From Triparma columacea (taxonomy: Eukaryota; Sar; Bolidophyceae; Parmales; Triparmaceae): a stretch of DNA of 30,660 nucleotides. The DNA lies in contig BRYA01000241.1 of assembly GCA_030267965.1 (NCBI GenBank), positions 11,513-42,172 on the forward strand, given 5' to 3'. The position numbers and the translations under genes are program-made. Positions 1 to 9,383 of the stretch are shown piece after piece. The notes beneath the pieces were generated by a model that was given only the letters and a program-made list of their open reading frames with translations, was not told the DNA's origin and ran no database searches. The stretch's first letter is position 1. Each line of letters opens with the position of its first letter.

Positions 1-95
1 GTTGGTAAACATGGAAAAGGTTATCTAGAGCGGGCCCCACACGGCGCGCGCCCCTCATGTTGTTGTATATATATTTTAGTTAATTTTTCTCCCTC

Positions 96-2023
96 TCACC
101 TAGCGTTCCTAATGAACGGGTGCAGCAGCAGTTGCTCCGCTGTCGGTCTCTTTGTTGGGTCCGCTTCTAGGCACTTTGCCAGGAAGTGGTGGAACTCATT
201 CGAGTACTTCTCCCTATCCTTAAGCGTCGGGCTTGGTTTGACCGTTATCATGAGAAGGGCCCTAAGGGGTGGCTCCCTCATAAGTGGTGGCTCCCCCTCT
301 GCCATCTCAATCGCGGTGATCCCCAGGGACCATATATCAATCTCCACCCCGTAGTCGTGCCCCCTTATGAGCTCCGGGGCCATCCAGTAAGGCGTACCCA
401 CCACGCTCGTCCTCTTGCTGTTGTCGCTGGTAAGCCCAATGGCGAACCCGAAGTCGGCGATCTTAACGTCACCTGACGACTGGTCGATAAGGATGTTGTC
501 GGACTTTATGTCCCTGTGGATGCGGTGGCTGCGGTGAACGTGGGCGAGGGCCATGAGGCACTGCTTGCAAACGTTCGCAATGTGCACCTCCGGGAAGTCT
601 ATGTTCGTACCGATGCAGTCCGTCAAGCTTGGGGGGTGGGGGGGAGGGGAAGAGGGGGAAAGGGGGGGAGGGGGGGAGGGGGGGGGGGTCTTGTAAGTTA
701 GCATTCGCTTGTATTAACTCGTGGTTGCCTCCTCATCTTCTCGTGTGTGTGTGTTACCCCCTTGTGTAGTCCCCTCCCCCCCAAACATCCCCCCTCCTTC
801 TCACCTTCCCCCCTCAACGTATTCCATAACGATGCATATCTCGCTGCTAGTCGCGAATGTCTCCAGGTAGCTGACAGTGTTCTTATGCGTGCATAGCGCC
901 TGCATAGCGATCTCGTTCGTAAGTTCCACCAGTTCGCTAAGTGGTGCAACCTTTAAAGCTACCAGGCGAGAGCTGCGGTTGTCGTAGGCCCTGTACACTG
1001 TCCCCGAGGCGCCTGAGCCGAGCTTCTTGAGGGAGGAGAAGTACTTTAGAGGGTCGTCTGACTTTATGTGTACCGTCCTGGCAATGTCTGCCTCCAGCTT
1101 TGTTGTAGTGGGGACGGGGGGGGGGGGACCCTCCATGTGGAAGGTAAGGCAGTCGAGGACGGCCTGGGGGTTGGCTATGGCGTCGTCCTTGGTTATCCCG
1201 GAGGCCTTGAGGAGGGCACGCCAAGTGCTAGGGAGACCGGTGAAACCGGTGGAGGAACGAGGGTCGGGCTTAGAGAGGGGGGCAGGGGGGGGGCGGGGGC
1301 AGGGGGGGGGGTGGGGGTTAGCGGAGGGGGGGGGGGGTTCCAACACATCTCGCCGATTATGGGCGAATGTTTAATTTCCTAACCATGCCAGTCTCTTCCC
1401 TTCCTCACCTCTACATGTTCCTTGTGCTTGACATTATAGGGTGCCCCTATTATAACGTCCCTTACGCCCTCCCCCTGAGTGGACGTATACGCGCTCTTGA
1501 AGTTTTCCAGTGCCTCCGAGCATACCACCGATAGCCTCTTGACCAAGGACTTCTTCTTCGTCAACCTCTCCCTCAAGTCCTTAGGCACACCCTGACCCAT
1601 TACTACGGAGTTCCTTATCCGACGAGTGGGCTTCACAGGGAGGAGCTTACCGTTCCTCTCTACCTCGGAACCCTCGCTGTAACCGTCCCCGAACGTCGTC
1701 GGCGCCTTGACCGTCCCTGGCGGCAGCAGGTCAGCCCAGCATGCTGGTAGGCCTCTGAAGGTACCGGTCAAAGGGTCCCACTCTACGTGGAGGGTCCTCT
1801 CTACGGTGGAGGGGACGGTTATCTCTATGGATGAGGGCTTGGGGGTTGGGGACTCGGGGGGGGGGAGGGAGGCTGGATCTTCCTCCTGAAACTTAAGAGC
1901 AGATACACGGAGTGTCTGGGTTGATACTATGTTCTCGTCGGAGGTGGCGAGGTTCGAGGGGTGGGGTGAGGGTGGATTAGGGGTGGAACGGAGGTAACGG
2001 AGGGTCTTCCATAGTGAGGACAT
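96..2023 (-). CDS. PAK/STE20-type Ser/Thr kinase with two CRIB-like motifs, 3 exons
   Basis: Predicted p21-activated-like kinase of 536 aa. Exons on the minus strand are 2023-1409, 1268-805 and 627-96. Both introns (140 and 177 bp) are GTGAG...AG and the joins restore conserved sequence: exon 2/3 creates the Ser of the EGGSLTD segment. Exon 1 has a CRIB-like motif at ~67-100 (ITVP, LHVEWDP, FRGLP). A second CRIB at ~191-230 is split by intron 1 (IGAPYNVKHKEHVE joined to FTGLPSTW). The kinase domain (~285-533) is intact: G-loop GSGASGTV, VALK Lys311, alpha-C Glu324, HRD Asp399, DFG Asp418, GTPYWMAPE. CRIB motifs bind GTP-loaded Rac/Cdc42, so a Rho-GTPase effector in cytoskeletal or stress signalling is likely. 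The start ATG at 2023 has a purine at -3; an earlier 5' exon cannot be excluded. The TGA stop lies inside a donor-like AG/GTGAGAG, so a further 3' exon is possible. Confidence 0.88.
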
Positions 2024-2354
2024 TTCGCGCAGGATATAGGGGTTCTGGGGGGGGTGTTGTTGAGGTGGGGGGAGGGAGAGGTGGGGGAGGGGGGGGCGCA
2101 GGGGGGGGAAGGGGGGATGGGGATGCTTGGTCTGGTGGGGTTTGGATGTTCTGTGGGCGTATTAGTATTATAAGTTTGTTGGTATGGTAAAATCAAGAAA
2201 TATGGAGGGGAGATTAGGGTCCCTAGGGAGCCCTATCCCAGCCTGAAGCTTTGCCTTTGTTCAGGGACTTACTTTGTTAGTTAGTCCCTCCTCTTCTTAC
2301 CCCCCCCATCCCTCCTCCTCCGACCCCAATCCGTCTACCTTTTCCCTTTTCAAT
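2024..2354. promoter_or_regulatory. Divergent intergenic region between kinase and transporter
   Basis: This 331 bp gap separates the starts of the minus-strand kinase and the plus-strand transporter, so it should hold both promoters. The left half (about 2040-2120) is G-rich on the plus strand with runs of 6-9 G. I see no convincing TATA box and no further gene. Confidence 0.4.
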
Positions 2355-3000
2355 ATGGTATCAAGCGTGTTCTCTGTGTTCTCTTTGGAAAAAGAAAAGG
2401 AGCCTCGGTCTGAGGAAAAGGATGAGGATAAGAATGAGGATATCAATAAGAACGACACACACACATTAGTATTGTATGCGTTAGCTGTATTCTTCTTCTT
2501 TGGTCTTCATAATCTGCTTCAAGAGGTGAGAGAGAGAAATGTGTGGATGTATAGCTGTGTGTGTATGTATAGCTGTGTGTATATGTGCCCGTGGCGCCGT
2601 GTCCACGCAGAAACGTCGTCGTGCCGGTGGACGCAGCGGTGGACGCAGCGGTGGACGCAGCGGTGGCCTTGGTTTCCGCCGGGCCTCCCAGCGCTTCTCT
2701 GCGTGCCACTACTTCCGTGGACAGGGCAGCCTTGGCTTTCCGCCAGGCCTCCTGGCGCTTCTCTGCGTGCCACTTCTTCCGCCAGGCAGCCCGCCGCGCC
2801 GCAATCTCCGCCAGCCACTCGGCCTCGGCCTCCACGTTTCCGATAGAGAGAGATAGAGTAATGAGATAGAGTTAGTGAGATAGAGTAATGAGACAGACAT
2901 TGCAAACAGACATTAAAAACAGAAAGTACAAACAGAGAGTACAGACAGACCTAATCAATATCACAACACCTAACCAACCAACCCGTAAAACACACACACA

Positions 3001-3039
<39 letters not shown>

Positions 3040-4000
3040 CACACAGGCTATCATGAAATATCCAGGCTTCAAATGGGGATTGATGCTCGGCTACTTGGAG
3101 GTACTAGGCGTAACTGTTTTTACACACATTGAGCGTAAAATTGTCTCCAACACCACCACCTCCAACACCACCACCACCTCCTCCTCCTCCACCCCCAAAC
3201 CCCAACCACCCAAACGCGTCGCGTCCCTAAAGTCCTACGGCCTCCTAACCTTCCTCCTAATGTCCTCCTCCTCCCTCTCCAACACGAGTCTAAACTACAT
3301 AAACTACCCCACAAAAGTAATCTTCCGCTCCTGCAAGCTCCTCCCAACCATGGCCCTAGCCGTGTTAATAAACGCGAAAACCTTCACAACCCTCGAGTAC
3401 ACGTGCGCGCTATCGATATGCGTAGGCCTTGTAATCTACGCGTTCTCAGACTCCCAAGACCCCGCAACATTCTCACCGCACGGGGTCCTCCTTGTATGTC
3501 TAAGCGTTCTAGCAGACGCGGCGCTACCGAACGCTCAGGAGAGGTTGTTCAAGTTGGGTGCGAGTAGGAGCGAGGTTACGTATTACACGAACGTGCTTGT
3601 GCTAACGGCCATGACAGTGGCGGCGGGGGGAGGGGGGGATTTGAAAGCTACGGTTTTTTTCTGCTGGGATAACCCAGGTGTGGGGCCGTATTTAATCGGG
3701 TATACTGTAGTTAGTTATTTAGCTGTTACGGCGCATATGATGACCATCAAGAGATTCGAGGCTGTCACGGCGGTGCTGGTTGGGACGGGGAGGAAAGCGG
3801 TTACGATTTTTGTTAGCTTTTTGGTCTTCCCGAAACCTATGGGGTGGGGACATGTTGTTGGGACGGCGTTGGTGTTAGGGGGGATTACGGGGAATGGATT
3901 AGGGAAGGGGAAAAGGAAAGGGAAAGGGAAGTATTATGATAAGGGGAAGGGGGGGGGGGGGATTGGCAAAAGAGGGAGAAGCGGGAGCGGGGGAGTATGA
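2355..4000 (+). CDS. SLC35B: SLC35B/UAA-family nucleotide-sugar or PAPS transporter, 2 exons
   Basis: Multipass Golgi/ER antiporter of 374 aa, most like the SLC35B (UAA) family that moves PAPS or UDP-sugars into the secretory lumen. Exon 1 is 2355-2525 (ATG with A at -3) and ends in the first membrane segment, GLHNLLQE. Exon 2 is 3047-4000. The join across a 521 bp GTGAGA...CACAG intron gives LLQE/AIMKYPGF, continuous with GYLEVLGVTVFTHIER as in family members. The signature YPTKVIFRSCKLLPTM sits at ~144-159. A Thr/Ser/Pro-rich insert (TTTSNTTTTSSSS) lies at ~84-105. The C-terminus is a Gly/Lys-rich basic tail. The tail-to-tail neighbour on the minus strand ends only 63 bp downstream, and a candidate AATAAA occurs at 4023-4028. 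Substrate (PAPS versus UDP-sugar) is not decidable by eye. Confidence 0.88.
2601..2835 (-). other. GC-rich, antisense coding-like segment inside transporter intron
   Basis: Within the 521 bp intron, the minus strand stays open and encodes an Ala/Arg/Glu/Trp-rich helical sequence (AEWLAEIAARRAAWRKK, then KRQEAWRKAKAAL). On the plus strand it includes three exact copies of a 12-mer (GGTGGACGCAGC) at 2626-2661 and an imperfect ~63 bp direct repeat (about 2679-2720 and 2742-2782). Composition differs sharply from the flanking GT/CA and GAGA-rich intron sequence. It may be a fragment of another gene, a repeat insertion, or chance opening in GC-rich repeats. I assign no function. Confidence 0.3.
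2991..3046 (+). repeat. CA microsatellite at an intron 3' end
   Basis: A nearly pure (CA)n tract with one CCC interruption runs directly into the CACACAG acceptor of the transporter intron, so it serves as the polypyrimidine-like region. A nearby GT/GTAT minisatellite with a repeated ATAGCTGTGTGT unit lies at about 2548-2584. Confidence 0.9.
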
Positions 4001-4022
4001 CTGGGGGGATAGTGTGCGAGAA

Positions 4023-4028
4023 AATAAA
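4023..4028 (+). terminator. Candidate AATAAA poly(A) signal of the transporter
   Basis: An AATAAA hexamer lies 23 bp after the transporter stop and 36 bp before the convergent gene's stop codon. Whether this lineage uses AATAAA is unknown, so this is only a candidate. Confidence 0.35.
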
Positions 4029-4063
4029 GGTTTGTTATCACGCTGTAATAATGTTTTTCTTAC

Positions 4064-5773
4064 TTATTCTAATCCCAAACGTAAAATCGCCGACGCACAA
4101 GACGCCACTATAGCAATCAGACCCTTGAATATAATTTCTCGCTTAATCTCTATCCCCAAAATCGTACCTGGTAGCAACGGGTTTCTCTCCATGAGTTTCA
4201 AATTTGCTTTTAAGTCGTTCACGATTTGCCTTCTCCTCATCACGCCGTCGTCTCCATTTACAATCATCCTATTGAGTTCAACTTCCTGGTAACAGATAAT
4301 GACATTAAGGTCTTTTACGACAAAGTGATGGAACTCGTTGTTGATCTTCACCGAATCTAGCAACGTTTTCAACAAAGTTGCTGTCAATAAGGCCACAATG
4401 CTACCGAGAAGCATGTAGACTGATAAATGGACGTCCATTCTCAAGAAGGACAGAAGCAATAGACCAACCGAACCTGAGAATATCAATATGAAGAACCAGC
4501 CAATCGTAGCGTTGTGGAACTCAGATGTATATTTGATCATATCAAATAAAAACTTCCGCATGAGGAAGAAGTTCTCCACGTTGTTGCCAGCCGTGAAATC
4601 GAATTCATTGTCATCAATATAGGAGCTGAAAACATCTGAAGCTGCACTTGCGGCTGATTTTGTGACATGCAACCGTATGAGGGCTGCGACCTTCAAGCTT
4701 GATTTGGTGCTTTTTCTCAATTGATGGAACAGGACTCCATAGAGTCCGTACCAAGCAAATACAAGTCCAATCGTATATAGAGTTACCAAAGTTGAGTTCC
4801 ATGAATTGTTGAATTTGCCATCTCGAGTCGTACCATCGTAAAGAAAGTTCAAAGAGGAAAAGTACATCCCCACAGACAAAAACACAATCTGGCGCAAGGC
4901 AGACTGATGGTAAACATTTGAGCGTTTGTTGAGTGCTTTAGCAGAGAGTCCTGAGCCACGTCTAGCCTTACTGAGGTACTCTTCCCGATGCTTAGGAACG
5001 TACATTACCCAGTATTGGCTTTCCGATAGTCCAGTAGTGTTGGTTATGAATTGGCTCATAGTAGACTCTGAGCTTCCAACCAGTCGCAAATAATTCACCC
5101 TTTCCCAATTTAGAGAGCACTTGACTGCATTATCCAGGTATCCTTCTCTTGAGTGATGCCTCGCTTCTCTAGCAACATAAGGCACAGCTAGGGCCAAGTA
5201 ATAAGTAAAATAAACGGAAAGGAATAAAAAATCTATTCGAGCGGAAGAGAATGGGCACGCAGTGAAATACAGAACAGTGGGGACATTCATGAAGAGCCAC
5301 ACTCCAATAGTGACAGAACATCCCCAGTCGACACGTACTACCTTCTCGAGGTTGCGATAGGATTCGGATATAGTAGGAGGGAAAAAAGTACTGATGTTGA
5401 GTGCCGGCAAGAAAAAGAACCATAATAGTAGTCTGCGAACGAAATACCTTTTATGTGGCAGAATCTTACTTGCCTCTTGATAAAAATCATCATGGTTTGC
5501 TTTGGCTGTGTCGAGGAGACTCTGCGCAGACTGAAATCCAGTTGCGTTGAGAATTCTTGATGAGAAGTCTACCTCTGTCGTTGCTTCCAACGCGTTTTCA
5601 AATTGGTCTACACTTATCCTTGTCCCGCTCCAATAGAGAAGCTGAGATAAGCTTGCTCGATTTTGGGCCTCGCCCAACTCCAAAGAAGTAGGGACATTTC
5701 TGAGGGAATTTCGACGATTTAGGCGCTTGACAGTGCTACCACGAGGAACTGGTACCGGTCCCACTTGCGCCAT
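4064..5773 (-). CDS. Intronless ~8-TM membrane protein, unknown function
   Basis: A single uninterrupted 569 aa frame begins at an ATG in good context (A at -3, G at +4). A hydrophilic N-terminal ~105 residues precedes membrane segments near residues 109-130, 150-175, 180-201, 293-314 and 330-353, followed by three more in the last third (GWFFILIFSGSVGLLLL, SVYMLLGSIVALLTATL, LIAIVASCASAIL). A hydrophilic loop (~200-290) separates TM3 and TM4. I recognise no catalytic or transport motif and no named family. It lacks introns in a window where most conserved genes have them, a trait shared with the genes at 12994-14799 and 23755-29667. It converges on the transporter and sits 97 bp upstream of the GT90 stop on the same strand. 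Confidence 0.82.
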   Translation of the reverse strand: MAQVGPVPVPRGSTVKRLNRRNSLRNVPTSLELGEAQNRASLSQLLYWSGTRISVDQFENALEATTEVDFSSRILNATGFQSAQSLLDTAKANHDDFYQEASKILPHKRYFVRRLLLWFFFLPALNISTFFPPTISESYRNLEKVVRVDWGCSVTIGVWLFMNVPTVLYFTACPFSSARIDFLFLSVYFTYYLALAVPYVAREARHHSREGYLDNAVKCSLNWERVNYLRLVGSSESTMSQFITNTTGLSESQYWVMYVPKHREEYLSKARRGSGLSAKALNKRSNVYHQSALRQIVFLSVGMYFSSLNFLYDGTTRDGKFNNSWNSTLVTLYTIGLVFAWYGLYGVLFHQLRKSTKSSLKVAALIRLHVTKSAASAASDVFSSYIDDNEFDFTAGNNVENFFLMRKFLFDMIKYTSEFHNATIGWFFILIFSGSVGLLLLSFLRMDVHLSVYMLLGSIVALLTATLLKTLLDSVKINNEFHHFVVKDLNVIICYQEVELNRMIVNGDDGVMRRRQIVNDLKANLKLMERNPLLPGTILGIEIKREIIFKGLIAIVASCASAILRLGLE

Positions 5774-5870
5774 ATTAAATTAACTCTCCCCCAAAAATTG
5801 GCAAGGCAGTTTTAGTTGGGCAAAAAACAAATGCGTTTTGTGGGAAAGTTCTCACTCACAAATGTTTCAG

Positions 5871-8368
5871 TCAATTGTTACCCCCCTGTTTCTTCTTCCT
5901 CCTCTTATACATCCTGGCCTTAAGCTCCTCTGCCGTCTGCACCTTAACCACCTTCTCCGCCTTCTTCCTCTCCTCCTCCTCCCTCCCCTCCCTTTCCCTA
6001 ACCTCATGAATCTCCTGGCACCGAAGGCAGTACCTCTCCGACGGCTCCCCTCCCCCCCCTCCTCCCCCCCCCTGAGCCCTGTGGCACTTATTCACGGGAG
6101 GGGGGAGGGAAGGAGGAGGGACCAAGGGTAGGGGACGGTGGAAACTAGGGGGGGGGGTAAATCGGGACGAGATGGAGCTTGACACAAGCTCGATGTAATC
6201 GAGGAGACCAGAGCGGCTGACGTACTGAGGGGGGGGGTCAGAGGGGAACCCTAACACATACACGCGGAAAAAAACCACACACACGCACCTTGTCGTAAAA
6301 CGCCTTGCAGTTCCTAGCGATCTCCCTGCACCTCCCGTCGTTCTCCCTGCACCACCTGATCTTCTCCTCCAGGTCGGAAAGGTCCTCCTTCACCTCAACG
6401 TGGTCCTGGAGAGGGCCTTCGGAGTGGAGGAGGGGGAAGTACCACATGGTGTCGGCGACCTGGCGGGAGGACACCTTGAGGATCACGGAACCTAGACGCA
6501 TCATGAAGCCGTACCTACAAGCAGCGCAGTGGCCGTCTATGTAGAGCAGCATCTTGTACCTAGACTGCTCGTAGATGGGGGTGAAGAACTGCTTACCCCC
6601 GTCGAAAGGGAGGGTGGACTTCCTAAGGAACGTCATGGGCTTGTTGTAGACCTTCTTGTCCCTCAGGTTCCACCCCACAATAGCGGCGTCCAAGAACGGC
6701 ACGTTGTTCCTGGTGGAGCCCCCGCCCTTTTCAGGGTCGTCCTTCCAATTGTGGGAGAGGTAAGCGGCCTTCAGGCGCTGGTTGTCTTCGACGGTCGTCC
6801 CGCCCCCAGTCGCGGTTCCCCTGAAGAAGGCCGTGTTGACCTTCTCCTCCCAAGTGCACTCGAACTTCTTGAAGTTAGCCTCCGTGAAGAGGTCCCTAGG
6901 CTTCGACGCGAACGTAGGCCTCCCGGTCAAAGGGTCCTTCTCATGGTAGAAAGTGTTGCAGAAAACCTCCCCGCAAGCGCCCTCCCAGTCCTCGGAGGAA
7001 GGGAAGGGAATGTCGGCAAAACGGGTGGGGGAGGAAGCGTAGAAGGAAACGATGGGGGCGTAGTGGGTGTACTTGTGGGAGGGGTGGAGGGAGACGTCTT
7101 GGGAGGGGTCCCTGAGTGGGTGGGGGTGGGGGAGGGAGGGGGGAGGATGTGGCGAAATGGGGTTGATCAGACTAATCCTGCTACGAAAAGAAAGGTTTCT
7201 GCAGAGGCGCAGGCGGGCGACTCAGATTACCCCATCCCCCCTCCCCCACCCCCCCATCTCACCTGTCGTCCTTGCCATAGATGAAACCGTAAGGCTCGAC
7301 TGGTTCTCCCCTCTCGACGTTCACCTTGAGATGTGGATAATCTCGCTTGTTAATGAAAAACTCGCAGTCTGGGATATTTCGCTCCCTGCAGGCCTCCACG
7401 AGCATGTCGCGGAGGGGCGCGGAGAAGTGGTCGCCCCAGTACTGGGTCTCCTTCCCTGGGACGGTCTGCTCGTTGCAGATAATGTTCCCGTTCGCCCACC
7501 ACTTACTTCGGTCATTGTCAACGTTCTCTTGCCTACTCAGATCCTCCTTTAACAAGTAGTAAGACTCGAGGGTGTTGTCCCCCTCCACGTCGATGGCGTC
7601 GCCCCAAGTGTTCCTGTAGTCCTTGTTCACGAAGGAGGAAAATATTCGCAACTTGCCGCCCCTGATCATTACGAATATTCCACACTTCATGTGGTAGAAG
7701 AGGTACTTGAGCGTGTTCATCGTTGAGGCGGGATTGGTTGACTTGTGGAAGGGGAGATCCAGCCGGAACTTCACAGTATCCTCAACGGGGGTGGAAGCGA
7801 ATACGTTGGGGGTGGAAGAGGGGCGAGGGGAAAGGGGGAGGGAGGAGTCGGGAGGCTCAGAGCGAACCTGCGAGGCGGTCATGAGCGAAGCGGTGAGGTA
7901 AGCGACAGAGAATATAATGGGGCGGAGTTACAGTCGTGTGCCTTGTGTGTGCGCACGCATGGATGTGTTCAGAACTGTAGTTCATGCACTTTTTCACCTG
8001 TGCTCACCTTGTCTATTGCTGGAAGGAGATACTGCAGAAGGGGGGGCGGGGGGTTGGAAGAGACAAGGTGAGAGGATGAGAAATGAAGTACACGACAAGC
8101 GTGCCGTGCATAGCGCTAAACTATCACCCACCTCCTCAATCTGATCCCACGACGTGAGCATTGTGAAGATATGTTTGAGAGTAGGGTCAGACGGATTAGA
8201 GCCAATTCCGGCAGAATTGTAGTCTACCATGAATTTTTCGGCCTCGGCCTTGGTCTGAAACCGCGGAACGCCATTCTTAAAGGCCTGGGTGGCCTGCAAC
8301 CATCTCGCACTGTCGCCTGCAGGTCCGAAAATCCCTCTAAGCTCCCCAGCATTGAGAGTTGTTGTCAT
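5871..8368 (-). CDS. CAP10/GT90-family glycosyltransferase with Cys-containing C-tail, 4 exons
   Basis: Predicted 672 aa protein. Minus-strand exons: 8368-8132, 7867-7263, 7111-6289, 6224-5871. Introns of 264, 151 and 64 bp have donors GTGGGT, GTGAGA and GTGCGT; every join keeps frame. The GT90 (CAP10, KDELC/POGLUT-like) core is recognised from the FFRGTATGGGTT segment (~375-387), KMLLYIDGHCAACRYGF (~465-485), WYFPLLHSEGPLQDHVEV (~500-518), DLSDLEEKIRWC, and the NCKAFYDK/YVSRSGLL junction. Known relatives transfer glucose or xylose, usually in the ER/Golgi. No N-terminal signal peptide or TM is visible in MTTTLNAGELRGIFGPAGDS, unlike secretory homologues, so an upstream exon may be missing or the enzyme is cytosolic. 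After the core comes a poly-Gly linker, two Cys clusters (NKCHRAQ and YCLRCQEIHE) and a highly basic coiled tail ending KRRKKKQGGNN. Acceptor and activity are unknown. Confidence 0.82.
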
Positions 8369-8394
8369 TGATGTGATGTTTAAGGAATGATTGA

Positions 8395-9140
8395 AGCTTC
8401 TCTATAAATATTATGTTGTTTAGACCTGTAGTAACCCTAAACTGCGTCAATTTTGATTGTGATTATAGGCAAATCCTGATCAAACCCAGGGACTCCACTT
8501 GGGCCTAGGGTCAGGCTAATCTTCACAATCTTACACGACAAAACAATATCCAATTTATAATTTATCAAACACATTCAACGTCACAACACTTAACGAGAAC
8601 ATCAACAGGTTATGGGCCCAAGAACATCAACATTGATCACAATTTTTTTTGCATTTTTGAAAGTCTTCTGAATTGTCATTTGAGATGTGCGAGAAATTCA
8701 TTATTGATTGTTATATACTAATTATTGATTGAATTTTTAAACTTAAATCATTTTGATATTCATAAAAATTGTGAGATATCACATTTCAATTATTGGTTGT
8801 TTTAACTTCATATTTGATTAATATCATTCAATCAATACAATTACCAAAAAATCATAATCATGAATCACATTTAAAAATGATTTTTTCTATCTTTCGAAGT
8901 TATGGACCATCCATTCAAATTTTGTATATAAATGTATTTGAGTGTTCCAAAAACAAAAATGACTTATTATTAGTCTATCTGAAAAGTTTTGAAAATTTAG
9001 ATTTCAGTTTTTCGTCGCTTGAACCAATAACTGTTCCCGTGAGGATCAAAACCCACCGCAGTTTCACTTCGAAAATTGGACCAATTTCACCCGTTTTTGG
9101 ACTGGTACGTCTCTATTTCAACCAGTACCTTACCTACGGT
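8395..9140. other. AT-rich gene-free island
   Basis: About 750 bp between the divergent GT90 and surface-protein genes is strikingly AT-rich against GC-rich surroundings, with many A/T homopolymers and TTATTGATTG/ATTGAAT-like words. A 116-codon plus-strand frame (8793-9143) has no ATG start and no recognisable sequence, so I do not call a gene. It presumably contains promoter elements for both flanking genes. It could also be a replication origin or the trace of an AT-rich insertion, but nothing in the sequence proves either. Confidence 0.5.
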
Positions 9141-9383
9141 TGACCGAACACGAATCGTCGAAGAGAGGAGGGGAGAGAGGTGAACAAGAGGTTTGCAGGC
9201 GAGAACAACAGAAAATTCAACTACTATTTTCATCCTTGTTCTCACGCGCTGCAACTACTAGTTATGTCCAAACTCTCGAGTAAACTCACCCCAATCGTCG
9301 CCCCCCACCTCCGATACTACTTTCAGCTTACTACTCAAGTCTTACCTCGCCACCCTCTCACCCATCCCAACCCCAATTCCACG

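Noticed and set aside
2888..3052. Upstream N-terminal extension of the transporter through the CA repeat (poly Thr-His)
   Set aside because: The spliced model with exon 1 at 2355-2525 restores the conserved first membrane segment; the CA tract is intronic.
8793..9143. 116-codon frame in the AT-rich island
   Set aside because: No ATG start, AT-driven composition (Lys/Asn/Ile/Phe) and no recognisable motif.
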